A DNA stretch of 64,000 nt from Rhyacophila brunnea (taxonomy: Eukaryota; Arthropoda; Insecta; Trichoptera; Rhyacophilidae), in contig JAGYXB010000962.1 of NCBI GenBank assembly GCA_022495005.1, positions 682,001 to 746,000 on the forward strand, given 5' to 3'. Below, piece after piece: positions 44,656 through 57,770 of this stretch (positions are counted from its first letter, which is position 1; every line of letters starts with the position of its first letter). The notes beneath the pieces are model-generated. The model made no database searches. It was not told the origin of the DNA and was given only the letters and a program-made list of their open reading frames with translations. The position numbers and the translations under genes were made by a program.

Positions 44656-44810
44656 TCGGATCGCCTATAAGCATACCTGAACTATTATAGTTTGGTTTAC
44701 ACAGGGTTTAATTGAATTAGTTCAATGAAAACAAATAAGTATGACTGACAAAGTTTAGTGTGCACTATTTATGTCCCATATTAACAGCCTACTTCCACCC
44801 CTCGCCAGTG
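44656..44810 (-). repeat. MITE family C, copy 5 (deleted internally)
   Basis: GTCGGATCGCC, TTTGGTTTACACAGGGTTTA and GAAAACAAATAAGTATGACT to CACCCCTCGCCAGTG match two separated parts of the family C consensus, so the copy has lost an internal segment and one end. Confidence 0.7.
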
Positions 44811-45430
44811 CTATATATGTAGGTAAAATAGAGTCAGACTCTTCTGACAGTGCAAGCGACTCATTTAAGTGTTGGTATCGCTACTTTCAAATGACACTAA
44901 CACCGTTGCAAAATGATTTCGTCGTGGCCACAATGCCACAAGCGTCCTTCCTCTACCCATTTATGACGTATCCATAAATTACTAATATTATCAATCAGAT
45001 CCAACTGCATAATTTTCAGAGAAATACGATCAGTCGTAAACATTATTAAATTTCAAGGAAGACAGAGTCGTAAAACGCGATATCTAAAGGTCAAGCCTGC
45101 TCCCAAATAATTAAAATGCACGCGAATGCAAAACGCGATTTTATGGCGGACACACAATATAATATAATAAATTATTAATGTTACCAACATAACAAATTAA
45201 AAATACCTACCAACTCATTATCAATATTAATAATGCGGATATCGCAGTTAAGTCGAAAAAACTAGGTAGGTGTGTAGGTATGAGCAATTTTCGACAAATG
45301 ATAATAATTTAACATGCTGAAAATCTGCTGTGTCTTTGTATCAATAAGGGGCTTTCCCACGAAATTTAGACCAGTTCTCACTTGACTCTTCTTGTTTTTT
45401 TTGGGTCTGATGTTGTAGGTAGGTACCTAA
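44811..45430. other. No recognisable feature
   Basis: AT-rich; nothing recognised. Confidence 0.4.
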
Positions 45431-45539
45431 TGCCGTGTCCACACTGGTACCAAGTTGCTGGCAACCTAGTTAGATTTTACGATAATTATCGTAAAATTTA
45501 AGAGGTTGCCAGCAACTTGTTGCCAGTGTGGACACGGCA
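45431..45539. repeat. 109-bp palindromic MITE, PIF/Harbinger-like
   Basis: Almost the whole unit is one hairpin: TGCCGTGTCCACACTGG and CCAGTGTGGACACGGCA at the ends, AAGTTGCTGGCAACCT and AGGTTGCCAGCAACTT inside, ATTTTACGATAATTATCGTAAAAT-type centre. Exact TAA target duplication (45428-45430, 45540-45542). TAA targets are typical of PIF/Harbinger. Confidence 0.88.
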
Positions 45540-45542
45540 TAA

Positions 45543-48500
45543 TATATGCTTAAGTGGCTGTATGAACCAGCTTCTGTTTGCCAAGAAGACACATAACCCA
45601 ACGTTGTAAGCTAGCGTAGATAATGCGGAAAATTCATAAATTCAATGTAGGGTCAAAAGGCAGGTTCTTTCTATATCTATATGATCTTCAAGCATCTATT
45701 CCACCTTTTACACCGTATGGCGTAGATATATAGGTAAGTACATAATATTCTAAACGTATGTATCCATGAAAATGTGGTTTTTGGACTCCACAAAAATTTA
45801 ATAAAATCTTGTAAACGCGTCGATTGAAAGGATTTCATCCCATTCATACAAACGGTTTACACCCAAAAAAAAATTGAGCTTTTCAAAGAAAAGCCTCAAA
45901 TTATGGATTGTTTTCACACATACCTAAGTAGGTAAGTATATAGGTAAATGGCCTGTCAATATGATTTAACGTATATATATATAGAGTGTAGGTATGTATC
46001 AATAATAATAGCCGAAAAAATGTCTATTATTGAGGTTAACCATTTCTACAATAGAAACTACGATAGCCGACGTGACTATGAAATCGTGAGTGCATCCCGC
46101 GGTTGCATAAAAAAAATGCACATTGCCTAGTACCTAAGTAGGTACAAGAGTCGATAGGTTTTTACAATAAAACCTTTTAAAAAGGCAAATATAAATAAGA
46201 TTTGATAGGGTAGATACACAAGTACATGTACATACGAGTGATTGCTTACTTGTGAACATCTAAGCTCCGTACCTGAGAGCCAGTGTCCTGTATGACCAAA
46301 GAGAACACTTTTGGAAAAACGCAATTTAACATTTTCAAGCAGTCTCCAGACTTTTTGGTTATAGTATTTAGTGTGTTATGAAATAAATACGCAATATGAA
46401 TTGGCTCTGAAATATATGATAAGGGTAGGTACATAATAATTAATTGTACTAAATTCATTTTCTGCAAAATTGTAAATTTATTGGCTCTGATATATCAATG
46501 GGTTCAAAGTTGAATGATGCGAATCCGTAGAATATAATCTGCACGTTTGCATTTTTCATTACGACATTTCAATGTAAATAATACTTATAAGTAAATAAGT
46601 ATAAACAAGATATAAATAATTAATCGCAATTAATATTTTATTATACTTACCTATCCATTTAAAAACCTGTTTTTACAACCACTCTGTAGTATTAACGGCA
46701 TGTTAATTTTCCTGCAATAAAAGCATCTAAGTAGCAAGTAATTAATACGCGTTATATTTCATTAATTAAAACATTAAGATTTTAATTGGCCGGTTAAGAT
46801 TTCATCAATAAAATTGAGAATCAAACAAACACATCACGCAATTCTTTCTTATGGTGGTAAATGCAAAAAAAACCTCTTAAAATACGAACCGAACACACAC
46901 CGGCAAAAAAGTAAGCTGTCCATCCGCCTTAAAATGCAAAAAAAGAATAAAATCGCGAAGTTCACTACGATCACTTCGGTGCGATTCGTCAATGTCAAAG
47001 TGAGGTGATTTTCCAGGAGTGTCATGTTATATTATGCTGAATTATTGAAATACTTGTTATTGTAAAGACGTGGTGTCGTTTTATTATGCCAATTTGGCAA
47101 ATAATATTTTATCTATTTGAACCTAAGTGTGTTTGTATGATGAAATAAACTAAAAGTCAAATATAACGAAATTGAACGCATTTGAAGTATGATGCTCAGA
47201 ATATTATATTGAGAATACAAACGTTTTATATTTATCTAGACATAACATAAATTTAGCATTCTTTATTCGTCGAGTACCTAGTAACAGAAAGCTTTGACTT
47301 AGCTACCTTAGGTAGTGTATTATTGACATTTCAACGTCACTGTTATCACTATCAGGAATACGAATATTTAATCTAATTATGTTTAGAAATTTCGCGGTAG
47401 GTTTCTCTGTTTCAAATAAAATCATAAAAAATGTCTGATATCGGTTTGCGTTGGTATATTAGACAAGTACCTATTTTATGTATCTAAGTAATAGTACACA
47501 GAGGTCTATGCAAGGTATTTAATTAAAAATCAAGAAAGTAAAATGGTATCTCATTAGATGTGTTCGGAATTGCGTGATAGTAGGACGCGCGGTAAACAAC
47601 CTGACGGACAAAAAAGGCGGGCCAATTTTGGCGCGCACGACCGCCATTGGATCGGTATTATGATTATTGCGTCACCACCGCCGCCGAAGCGACCTTTCTG
47701 GTATCATCGACCCCGAGGCGCGTTCAACTCGACAAATAATATAATGTAATAATGGATAACATAAAGAAATCTAGCTGACCAACAGAGCAATAAAATTTTG
47801 TCTATGTATGGCTACGGGGTTGCTGTATTGGCGAAATAAAAATCAGCAATTTTCAAAAATGGAACGATTCGAAATTGCTAGAGTTTTTGTTTTCTATTCT
47901 GTTTTGCGTAGTAGATGACTACCTAATTAAATGAAGTACTGCGAAATAATTTTCATACACGGAAATAATTGTATGGGTTACAAGAAGTGGGGTAGTGGGC
48001 TGCAGCGTGTCAGGTCGGCGACCCGAGACTTTCCCGAAAAATGCTCATTAACATTATTATTATTATATTATATAAAAAAACATGTCGTTGTTACTTATTT
48101 AAAACCTATTTACCTATAACTTATTTATAAAAATGAAAAACAACCGATTAGTAAGTTCAATTGAAATTCAAGTGAAAATGTATTAGATAGGTACCAGTTT
48201 TTATTAATGTAGTAAAATTAGATATTTAGAATCCTTTCAGTCAACGTTGTTTGTCTACTTGATAATCGTGTCATTGACGTTACCATTTTTTCGGTAGATA
48301 CCTTATTTGCCAAAAAAAATGCTTTAGAAAAAGTGGTGGAGGGGAATTACTGAGTTTTTAAAAACAACGACACATGCGGTTATTTTATTTAGCACGACAC
48401 AGCTGTTTATAAGAGTTATCCTAAGTATGAAGGGTGTCAAGTGCTAATATGTAGGTATTTGGAATCATTCAGTGAGTTATTAAAAATACAATAATGGGTA

Positions 48501-48594
48501 AGGGAACAAACTAGGTATTGACCATTATACAAAATGTAAGGATCGTAAAGTGGAGATGTGCAGGACAACAAATCATTACTGGAAATATCTCATC
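45543..48594. other. No recognisable gene, about 3 kb
   Basis: AT-rich with many short frames of no recognised family. A GC-rich patch at 47570-47720 has CCAATTTTGGCGCGCACGAC and CGCCATTGGATCGG, resembling E2F- and CCAAT-type sites; unsupported by a neighbouring gene. Confidence 0.35.
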
Positions 48595-48602
48595 CTCAAG
48601 AG

Positions 48603-49059
48603 TAGGGAATCCAATCCCGAGCCAAAATTCTGATCCCGGGATTGGCATTTTTTTCCACTGTTAATATAATTTTTTTATATTTACAAATAACATTGATAAA
48701 ATTGGTCAAAAATAAATCTAGTATAATTTATACTATTTAATACATATATAGGTATGTGAATTTAATATGAGATTGCTGTTTCTAGAGTAAAGCAAATCAT
48801 GGTGTACTTATGGCCTTTCCGCTTCATAAATCTAATTAGTCAGCCAAATATGAAACTGCCGTAAAACGTATGAGATCATGGTGGAATTACTTTGTTAATC
48901 GTGCGAAGCATTGTTTTTTTCCAATGTGAAAAAATAAAATGAATCAGCAACTTACACTTAGACAAAAAAATCAATCCCGAAAGTTTCGGGATTATGTTTA
49001 TCAATCCCGGGATTCATAGGTATCGAAAATAGCTCGGGATCCCGGGATTGGAATCCCTA
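48603..49059. repeat. hAT-type MITE with exact target duplication
   Basis: Ends TAGGGAATCCAATCCCGAGC and GGGATTGGAATCCCTA are inverted; the repeated TCCCGGGATTG motif occurs several times near both ends. Exact 8-bp duplication CTCAAGAG at 48595-48602 and 49060-49067. 457 bp, AT-rich centre, no coding capacity. Confidence 0.93.
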
Positions 49060-49067
49060 CTCAAGAG

Positions 49068-50320
49068 ATATTAAATATCAAAAGGGCGACGAAGAAAGCG
49101 AGCGGCGCAGTGGATGAAGAATGGAAATTAACAATGAGAGCCTATTTAAAACCCCTGTAAGCACTCGGTCCCTGAGTCGCCCCAGGTGTGCGGATAACGT
49201 GAAAAGTCTGAGTGTGACAGACTGAAGATAGCAATGCGTGGATGACGGTCTGGAGTCGGCCGTGGACCTGAATGTTCGGTAGCGCCAGCTTAAGTAAGTC
49301 AATAAATAAGGCCTATATTAAACGTAGACTACACTGCTGACATTGTGATGGTAGCGTCTCTCGTAGTATCTACTACTGAATTGCGAGTGAAGGGCCATCA
49401 AAGGCCAGTAGGTCGAAATAGATCATTAAAAACCACACGAAAACAACGAACTATACAGTTCCAGAAACTATACAAAATTCTCAAAAAATATACCTACGAA
49501 GTAATGGAAAACGTGTAAAACACATTCATTACTAACGACAATGTGAACAATTCAGCACGTAAAAACGTATTGTAGGAAATACGCAATGTGACATTAACAT
49601 TAATCATATCTTCCTGTAAGCTATAAATAGGTACCAAATCATAATATTCAGCCTGGATGGCCTATTTCATATTGGAAGAAGGCTTCTATAAGCCGATTCT
49701 AATCCTTTCTGTAACATCTTTGCAAAATGCAGCTATCTATGCTGCAGAACAACTATCTCGTCGATCTAGCGGCCTCAATGTGTATGTATGCACTTTTCGG
49801 ATGATGTTGGGTCCCTCATATTTTTTTTAAACTCATTTAGAATGAATTTATAGCGAGATAGGTATAAACAAAGAGTTTTTAACAAGGTCTAAACCTAAAC
49901 AAAACTGGCATAATATATGAGTGCGATAAATAAAGTGGTCAGAAGCTCTTGTAAGAAAAATATAGGTGTGCGTTTATAGCAAGATGGGATAAACTATAAC
50001 GTAAGCGTAGAACACTTTATCGGTATTTGGCTTATATTTCCTCTATAAATACCCACAGAAATACCAATCATCTTAAATTGTGCCAGCATCCAATATCAAA
50101 TGTAGAAAAATATAATTGGTGATATTAGAATTGAGCAGATATGTAGAAATGTTAGGACAATTTATGAATTCTAGAAACTTTCACAGAAACGTTTTGGAAA
50201 TATGGTAGTTTTGTTTTTAAAAAAATCAATATTTCTGGAAAAACAGCGAAATGACCACACGTGGCTCGCGATCCGCTTTTTGCCTATGCATGGCTATCCT
50301 ACGTCGCTTTATATATCTAT
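49068..50320. other. No recognisable gene
   Basis: 49080-49290 is GC-richer and may be a decayed LINE 3' region continuing from before the hAT insertion (KWRCAG-like reading at 48549-48566), but the reading is too degraded to assert. Confidence 0.3.
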
Positions 50321-50753
50321 ATGTGTCGCTAGATTTCAAAATCAGCCAAGTTCATAATATATGAAAAGGAGAAAAACAGCTTTTTGTTTTCTCAAATACA
50401 CAGTCACAAGGGTGAAAGTTTATATTATTTCGAGTATAGCAGGGCTAGAAATGGACCGGAACACATCGGAGCGCCGTTCCGTTTCGTGAAATCGGTAAAA
50501 TTATCGCCGTCTCGTGGAAAAAATTTGTTGAACGTCTGAACTAGATAAGCCATTTAACACACTTATTTTTATAAAATACGCATAAAGTTTGATAACTTCC
50601 TTCCGGTTCGTAATCTTTTCCATTTCGAGCGCTGGAGTATAGAATATTTAAAATGAATAAATTCCACATATTGATAATGCAAATATGTTAGAAAACAGTA
50701 GTAAAAAAATACCTAAAGGTGGACTTGGCTGATTTTGAAATGTAGCGACACAT
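50321..50753. repeat. MITE with about 33-bp TIRs and an inner inverted repeat
   Basis: ATGTGTCGCTAGATTTCAAA with ATCAGCCAAGT at the left and ACTTGGCTGATTTTGAAATG with TAGCGACACAT at the right. Inside, GCTAGAAATGGACCGGAA and TTCCGGTTCG...CCATTTCGAGC form a second, nested inverted pair. Superfamily not determined. Confidence 0.75.
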
Positions 50754-51311
50754 AGGTATATATTACGTATAGATTAACAACGCATCAGTGTATACTATAC
50801 TAAGTTAATAACGCATAAAAAACCTAATTGGGTATTCCCACTGCATACAACTATTAAAAAAGCTAACAGGCACTATATTTGTTATTTACCGACTTAGATA
50901 GATATCTGTCTATATTTAAAGTAATGTCAAAAGTGACGGCAAGTTGCATTCCAAAGATATCGAAATGGCTGTAAAATAAAACTAATGGGTGGGTTTTCCA
51001 AACATGTTTATAAAAAAATGTTGTAAATTCTATTACCATAATAGATATGACATATCAATTACTTGTGTTCATATCTTTTTACGACAGTAGCTATATAGTA
51101 ACGTAGATCTCTACCTAACTAGTAGCGAAAACTTAAACACTTGCCGATTATTTAATGTCACACTTGATTTAAAAAATATATAGGTAGGTATATGAGTTTT
51201 TGTAAGACTCCCTATAGTTTATTTGGTTACGTATTCTTTACGACTTACACGGAGTGTAAATAACAACCTGACACTGTTTTGCTACTAATGACTTGTATAT
51301 TAGGTACTGGT
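50754..51311. other. No recognisable feature
   Basis: Nothing recognised. Confidence 0.4.
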
Positions 51312-51460
51312 CTTAGCCGGCTTTAACATCTATACTCGCCTCGTCTGCCGCACAACCATAAATCAAACCTTCCAAGAACGTCGATCCGGTGTCGCATATG
51401 ATATCTATCTAACTAGCGCACATCTATCTAACTAGCGACAGTCGCACGTAACCTTCGAAA
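51312..51460. repeat. Repeat family I, copy 2
   Basis: CTTAGCCGGCTTTAACATCT and CTCGTCTGCCGCAC match 4103-4140; CTAGCGACAGTCGCACGTAA then CCTTCGAAACG is the reverse complement of the 4345-4380 end. Contains a local tandem TCTATCTAACTAGCG. Confidence 0.5.
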
Positions 51461-52516
51461 CGTATATATATATTTGGATGCGGCGATCGGCGAGCCAGTA
51501 TAGGAATGACCAATTCGAAGGTGTTTGTATGCATCCTGGTGTCTTCGACTCGCCGCCCGAGAAGCGTGCAACTTGTCGATTGCAACAATATATGTTTTTT
51601 TTTCAAACTAAAAATTTCACCGGACAGGCGTACCGGACCGAAAAAGTGTACCGGACACGCGTTGACTCATTAGCTCTGGGGCATTCATAAACATAATACA
51701 AAGGCCCCTTTATTCGAATACAAAGGCCTCCTATACTATATCGAGCGCGACACCGGTGTCCCGTCTGAAACGGGCCTTAGGTACTGACTACCTACCAACC
51801 AAAGATAAAGTCTACTCAAAATCTGATAGAAACTCGATAAACCTGATGCTAAGGAGACTGTGGTTAATAGGTACTGTTACCCACTTAATCGGATTATGCT
51901 GATAATAACATAATCCCTACTATCCGGTAAACCGGGTAAACTGATAATATTGTTTTCAACAAAATATGACGCACAAAATAACTTGTTCACGCACCCTTGA
52001 AAACAAAGCGAGTGAGGTCTATCTACTTTTAATTATGTTAATTATACATATTCCTAAGTTGTAGGTCTTACTTCAAAAATTCAAAATATAGAGTTAATCG
52101 CTGTCATTAGAAAAAACTTCTTAATCCTTGGATGCAAAGATTTTTCTGCATTAAAAAAATCAAATAAAAACCCGGTAGGTATACCAAGGTACCTACCTAT
52201 TAAAGTCGGAAAATGATTAGATGGAATACCTACGCAGCGAAGAGCGGCGAACAAAGAAATATCTCGGCCGTGGAAAGGGCGAAAATCCAAACAATGACTG
52301 GCTAAAAATAGTTTACTTCTGATGAGCAGGTAAAGTGGAGTGATGGTACTGTGTGGGAAGTAGGTACATACAGATTGCGGCAGGGTATCTTTTTCAAATT
52401 ATCATTGAAATATTCAGGACTTTTTTTCACAATATACCTACTTACGTATCTATCTACCTTTATATTATTATTCTTGGCTAAGAACCTACATCGTATCAGG
52501 AGATGACAGTGCCTAC
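51461..52516. other. No recognisable feature
   Basis: Short frames only; nothing recognised. Confidence 0.35.
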
Positions 52517-52524
52517 CTACTTAC

Positions 52525-53104
52525 CAGTCACGATGGGTGGAGGTAGGCTTTTTATCCGCCATAAATAGTGCACATTAAACTTTTTTAGTCATACGTATTT
52601 GTTTTTATTGAATTAGGACTACAATTTACAGATGGTATTGGTTAGAAAAAAACAATTAAACCTTGCCTAAACCGAACCATTTGGTATATTTTTGGCGATA
52701 TGACAAAATTGTGCACACTTTTTCCTTCATACTTAAGTATTTGTTTTCGTTGGATTGAGAATATATACCTATTACACATATTGTTGCTTCATTTTTTTAA
52801 ATTCATTAAGCCCTCCCTGCCTAACCAAACTATAATAGATGAAAAATATTATTTTATCTATAACATATCCAAAGTTATGTATGATTTAATTGCATAATTT
52901 TAGATATTTTATAGACAGACGAGTATTTTTTGACTATTCTATATTATGGTATGGTTTTCGCAGGGTTTCATTGATTTTTAAAAACTTAACACCATTTGTA
53001 AATTGTAGTCTTAGTCCAATGAAAACAAATACGGACGACTCACAAAGTTTAGCGTGCACTGTTTATGGCTGATCTTAACAGCCTACCTCCACCCTTCGCC
53101 ACTG
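52525..53104 (+). repeat. hAT-type MITE, family C, copy 4 (reference copy)
   Basis: CAGTCACGATGGGTGGAGGT to CACCCTTCGCCACTG with exact 8-bp duplications CTACTTAC (52517-52524, 53105-53112). 580 bp. This copy fixes the boundaries of family C and its hAT assignment. Confidence 0.95.
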
Positions 53105-53112
53105 CTACTTAC

Positions 53113-56100
53113 ACCATGCATTACATTACTTACTGCTTACACTACTTACACCATGCGATGCATTATTTCGGTTAGAATAATCATTTGAATCAAAGAATCC
53201 AAGTTTAATTTGAAGTATTGTACAAAATATAACGCCAAAATATGGAGCGAAATATTAAAAAAAAATCAATATAAATGCATGGGTTTTCAGTTTCGACTGT
53301 AAACCAATAATATTAATAGTATATGATAGAGACTTTAGAAAAGTTCCGTACTTTACCATATACCTAATCGCACAGTAAATTACCTATAAAATATAAATGC
53401 ATAGCACTTTATTGATTGTAATCCGGGGATGCTCGGCCAGGGGGACTGCAGTATAAAAATTATTGCAGTAGGTGCAGAGGTAATAGGGAACCACTTCCAA
53501 TGGTTAAATCCGTTTTTTTCCGACATTTTTGTGGGTTAGGCCACTTCTGCTCTGACCGCCTTAATTAAAAAATAGGTAGGAACCTAGTGGGGGGGAAAGT
53601 TGAATCAATTATATTTTTAATAAAATCATTAAAACATGTTTTCGAACATAATATGCCGCTCGGATGTCTTGCACACCTAATACCCCCCCGGCGTGTCCCT
53701 AAATGCTCTCATCTACAGCATCTATTGGCCACATGCCTCTGTTACATGACAGGCGCGCACACAAAAACAAAGTATTGGGGGAGGTTAATTTTCATAATAA
53801 TTTATTGATTCTATAAAGTGGTGTGAAGGGGCGGGATTAACAAAATGTAGCAGGTGCCACTGACTTCCGAATTTACCCAACGGATTTCCGCACTTTTCAG
53901 GGTAAACACCTCATATCCAGACACTTCGAACTTTCAGCCTAGCGTTGGACACTGGCCAGCAACTGTAACTACGGGTGCATCCACAAAAGATTATGGAATG
54001 CGCGTGACCTAACGGATATCATAATTAGAATTGTTAATGACCATTTGTAACCCCCAATACATACTTGAACACCCTTAGTTATAGCTGTAGGCCATGTGTT
54101 TATTGCTAGACTCAAAGTACGGAGAATGTAAAATCTAGAAAAGTCAGGTACATATTCTGACGTTAAAACGACGAGAAACTATAATTATAATTTGTAGGTA
54201 GAGTAAATGTGAATATCAGGGGCACTGGCTACATTTTCTTAAGGCTTATACTTCAGCTGAGGCATGGTCTAAAAAGATCGTGACTAGGCAATGCGCGGAT
54301 TATGCAAATGACGCGAGCCGAACGAAATATAATTTGTCATAAAAATTCAACATGCGTCCTTTTAATGTTATGTTTATTATTATATTCGTAATAATACTAG
54401 TATATTCATTGACATGTTTTCTTTTTCAAGTACATACGGAACGTTTTTCAGTCATCTTTACACGATTTTAGAATATATTCCTCCGACGCCATCACAAAAC
54501 AAATTGACGAGCGAACAGGTCGACTAACGCTCTCCGACTGGCAAGGCGGCCGAAATTACGTCCCACATACTGTTGAAAATTATTTGCAGTTTCACTTATG
54601 TACGCTCTTAAGTTCGCCCCATCCTTAAAAAAAAATCAATGACAAATATTATGGATATTTTTTACAATAAGTTTTGACCACCCCAAACATTATTTTTACG
54701 TATAGATGTATTTTCGCCTGGATTGGGCACCTATTAGCAAATACGGTACCTATGTGTAATAATAAACTATGAGGTAGGTTGTAACACTCTCTATTTATGA
54801 CGTCACCCACCTAGGCGCTACCTGTCTGCGTGTGGTCATAAAAAATAGTTCACCACGCATTTGATTGCCGTTATCCTGATGGATTCACAGTGTTTTAGTA
54901 TGTAGTATCCCCCTTTCAGCCCATATACAATATCAGTGTCAGTAAATCGGTTTGCCAAAACAGTGTTCATCCTGAACAAACCCCCCAACCAAAAATATTC
55001 CATCCCTCTCACCTGCGATTCCTATCCGTATCCCTCCGGAGCCGAAAGAGCGGTTTGTTAGTAGGCAGGTGTAAGCAATTTTTTTTGAATTCGCATTTCG
55101 CACGTTTGTTTAAGTATTAATTAGGTATACAACATAATACACAACTATTATGTTAATTTCTGCAAGATCATTGCGCAAAGTGTGTGAAACGAAAATATCA
55201 ACGCATTCTTGAATACGATTATGCAAATCACAGGGGTGGCGGCAGGCGGCCCCGAAACAGACGAATTAATTACGAAAGTTTGTCGCAACCGAGGGATGAT
55301 GAATAAATAAATTTCAAAGCCTACTCTTACATTAGTTGCGCATATGGCAGAAAACACGCAGGAGAAAGTTGATGAATAATAATATGTAGGCATAAAAGAC
55401 AGCTTTAATTGAAGTAATTATGATATTATGATGACGACTCCTCCAACTGGCCAATTCACATATTGTTTTATCAATATGTTCTTGGATCCAGAGCATGGAT
55501 CGAATAGGTTGAGAGAATTATTAACAAATCACAGGAAGGCAGTCGCGATGCACATTCTAGACTAGATACATAAGTCTGTTATTAAAATTTAATTTTTGTA
55601 TTAGTATTTATGACAAATCTTTCTATTAAGCAGAAGGTTGGAGCGGACCCTTTTTTGAGTTGCTCCGCTCCAGCTCCGCTTCGGGACCTAATAGGTGCTC
55701 CAGCTACGCCCAGAAATGTCTACATCAAAGTAGGTCAGTATTAAGTAATGTACAGAGACTAGATATATGATAAACATGAGGTACTAAGTATACCTACCTA
55801 CATGAAAATAGCCAGAAGATGTCGAAAGGCGAAACCACTGATCAGTATGGAATGATAGATAGTTCATAAAAAAATCATAGTTCTGACATCTGAAGATAAC
55901 CTGCAAGATCACCCTTATTGCAAGGCATGTCAAGTTCTTTAAAACTATAAGTATAGGTGGGTACCTACCATTTGTATTTTTACAATTTTTTTTTTTACAA
56001 TCAGCTGTATGCAGCGTTAGAATAGGATAATAATGCTACATGTACCCATGCGCATCGCACGGTCACTCGCAGTGTGCTTTGTCGCTTAGAAGCTACTCAT

Positions 56101-56490
56101 TTTATCTACACGGAATATATATCGTTGCTATCCGAGCAGGATATCAAGTACACATCTATGCGTTAAAACCTAGGGGCGGCAGGTTATATGAAAGTATGGT
56201 GAAGCAGGCAAGTATGGTGAAAAAGTATGGTGAGGCAGGCTGGTAATCAATTTGCGGCAAAATTTCCACGTTAACATTATATCATATGGGTACGTTATAA
56301 TGACCAAAGTAAATCCTCCATGATGCCCTGCATTTTTTTATTGCGTCGCTATTTCGTCGGAAAGTGGTCGGCTATTGTTGGCCTGCTTCATTCAGTTGTA
56401 TGAGAAAGCCGATTTCTTGCCCCTCTTTTTATTTAATACCTCTATGGTTAAAACCATGCAAGGCACTGGGTGCGAACTATATTAACAATA
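53113..56490. other. No recognisable gene, about 3.4 kb
   Basis: Scattered short frames without family resemblance. 55635-55700 has GGAGCGGACCC and CTCCGCTCCAGCTCCGC, resembling a hAT sub-terminal region. 55811-55845 has a degenerate copy of the hammerhead-like core (AGAAGATGTCGAAAGGCGAA). Confidence 0.35.
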
Positions 56491-56499
56491 TCATTTTAC

Positions 56500-56645
56500 A
56501 TGGGTCCTCGCTGAGCAGTGATTACTACTGCTAAAGAACAGTGATCCTTCAGATCAATCGTGATATGCGCGATTAAGACCGGGTGTATTGCGTGGCGACT
56601 GTGGTTTGGTGGGGCTACCTATTAACTTCAATGTACATGTGCTGT
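56500..56645 (+). mobile_element. R1-clade LINE 3' UTR fragment
   Basis: GCGCGATTAAGACCGGGTGT then GTTTGGTGGGGCTACCTATT then AACTTCAATG matches 6070-6125 downstream of the R1 ORF2. No coding sequence attached. Confidence 0.6.
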
Positions 56646-57597
56646 AACTGTCCATTTACATATGTACTTATAAGTATAATATTTTTGTTGTAATAGTTAA
56701 ACGTTTGAACGAAAACATTCTATGAGAAAATAGTTACAGAAGTAAGTTGGCAACAAGAGCCGAGAGCTTATTCACGTGCCCGTGACCCGGAACACCGCTT
56801 CGCGAGCGCTGTCTGTCTGCTTTACTGTTATTCGGACATTCGAATCACTTCTTTTGCGGAGGCATCTCGTCGAATTATTACATGCCAAACAATGCGTAAA
56901 TTGTGTGGTATATTAAGAGCCAGTGACGGAGTTGATGTGAACCCACTTCCGGTTTATTTGTACTTTCTAACTACTCTACTTGATGCTAAGTCAAAAAAAA
57001 TTGTGCCGGCTGAGAAAAATGGCTTATAGAAAACAATTCGTCTACCCGTATCGGGTATTGCTAATTTGAATTCGGCCCATGAAACTACCTTGCAAAAAAC
57101 TCTGGAAAATTCTTTGTAGCACAATGCAGTGGTGATTCTGATGAATATTTCGTCGTATCCATTGGGAACAGAGAACTTAGATTATTATAGTCGCGTTTTT
57201 TTTCCGTTGAAAAGGAAATGTCGCATAGGAATGATATTCTGAGCATACCTACTTATCCTAACTTAATATGACTGCAATCGCTGGATATGAAAACCGTAAA
57301 TCATTGTTGTTACATAATATTATTATATTGATTTCTTTATTACATCAATACTGAAATTAAAAAGCGGATCTCTTCCGGCCTCGCGTGCCATGATCACCAA
57401 GAAGTCACGATAGTAAATGCGAGGTATCCATAAAGGCGTTTAGAAAAACAACCCACTTCCGGTAATACTGTGGCCTTAACAAATCAATAAATTATGCTGG
57501 TAATCAACAAGCTGGTCTATATAATAAGGATACGCACCCATAACTAATCAATTGCTACACGCATAATATGAGTATTTTTTATTATTATCTACTATTT
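56646..57597. other. No recognisable feature
   Basis: AACCCACTTCCGGT occurs twice (56940 and 57451 regions); otherwise nothing recognised. Confidence 0.35.
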
Positions 57598-57770
57598 AAC
57601 TTATACCTTGGTCACACAACATTAGTTGCCTTCTGGTCGAGATTGGAATAAGGTTTAAATCTCGACACGTCTTGAAGAATATGTTATTAAATAGTTACGA
57701 AGTTTGTCACGTAAACAAAACGCGCATTTAATATTGGTAATATTTGAGGACACTCCATGCACTCTTTCTT
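57598..57770. repeat. Family F half copy
   Basis: TTGCCTTCTGGTCGAGATTG, GAAGAATATGTTATTAAATA and CATTTAATATTGGTAATATT then TGAGGACACTCC correspond to the right half of 31623-32017 and extend it. Confidence 0.55.

Noticed and set aside
48541..48594. LINE C-terminal reading (KWRCAGQQ-like) continuing after the hAT at 49068-49290
   Set aside because: Only a few residues match the RTE pattern and the continuation has several stops; not enough to call.
56936..57466. Repeated AACCCACTTCCGGT as a long direct repeat
   Set aside because: The match is only about 14 bases and the flanks are unrelated.
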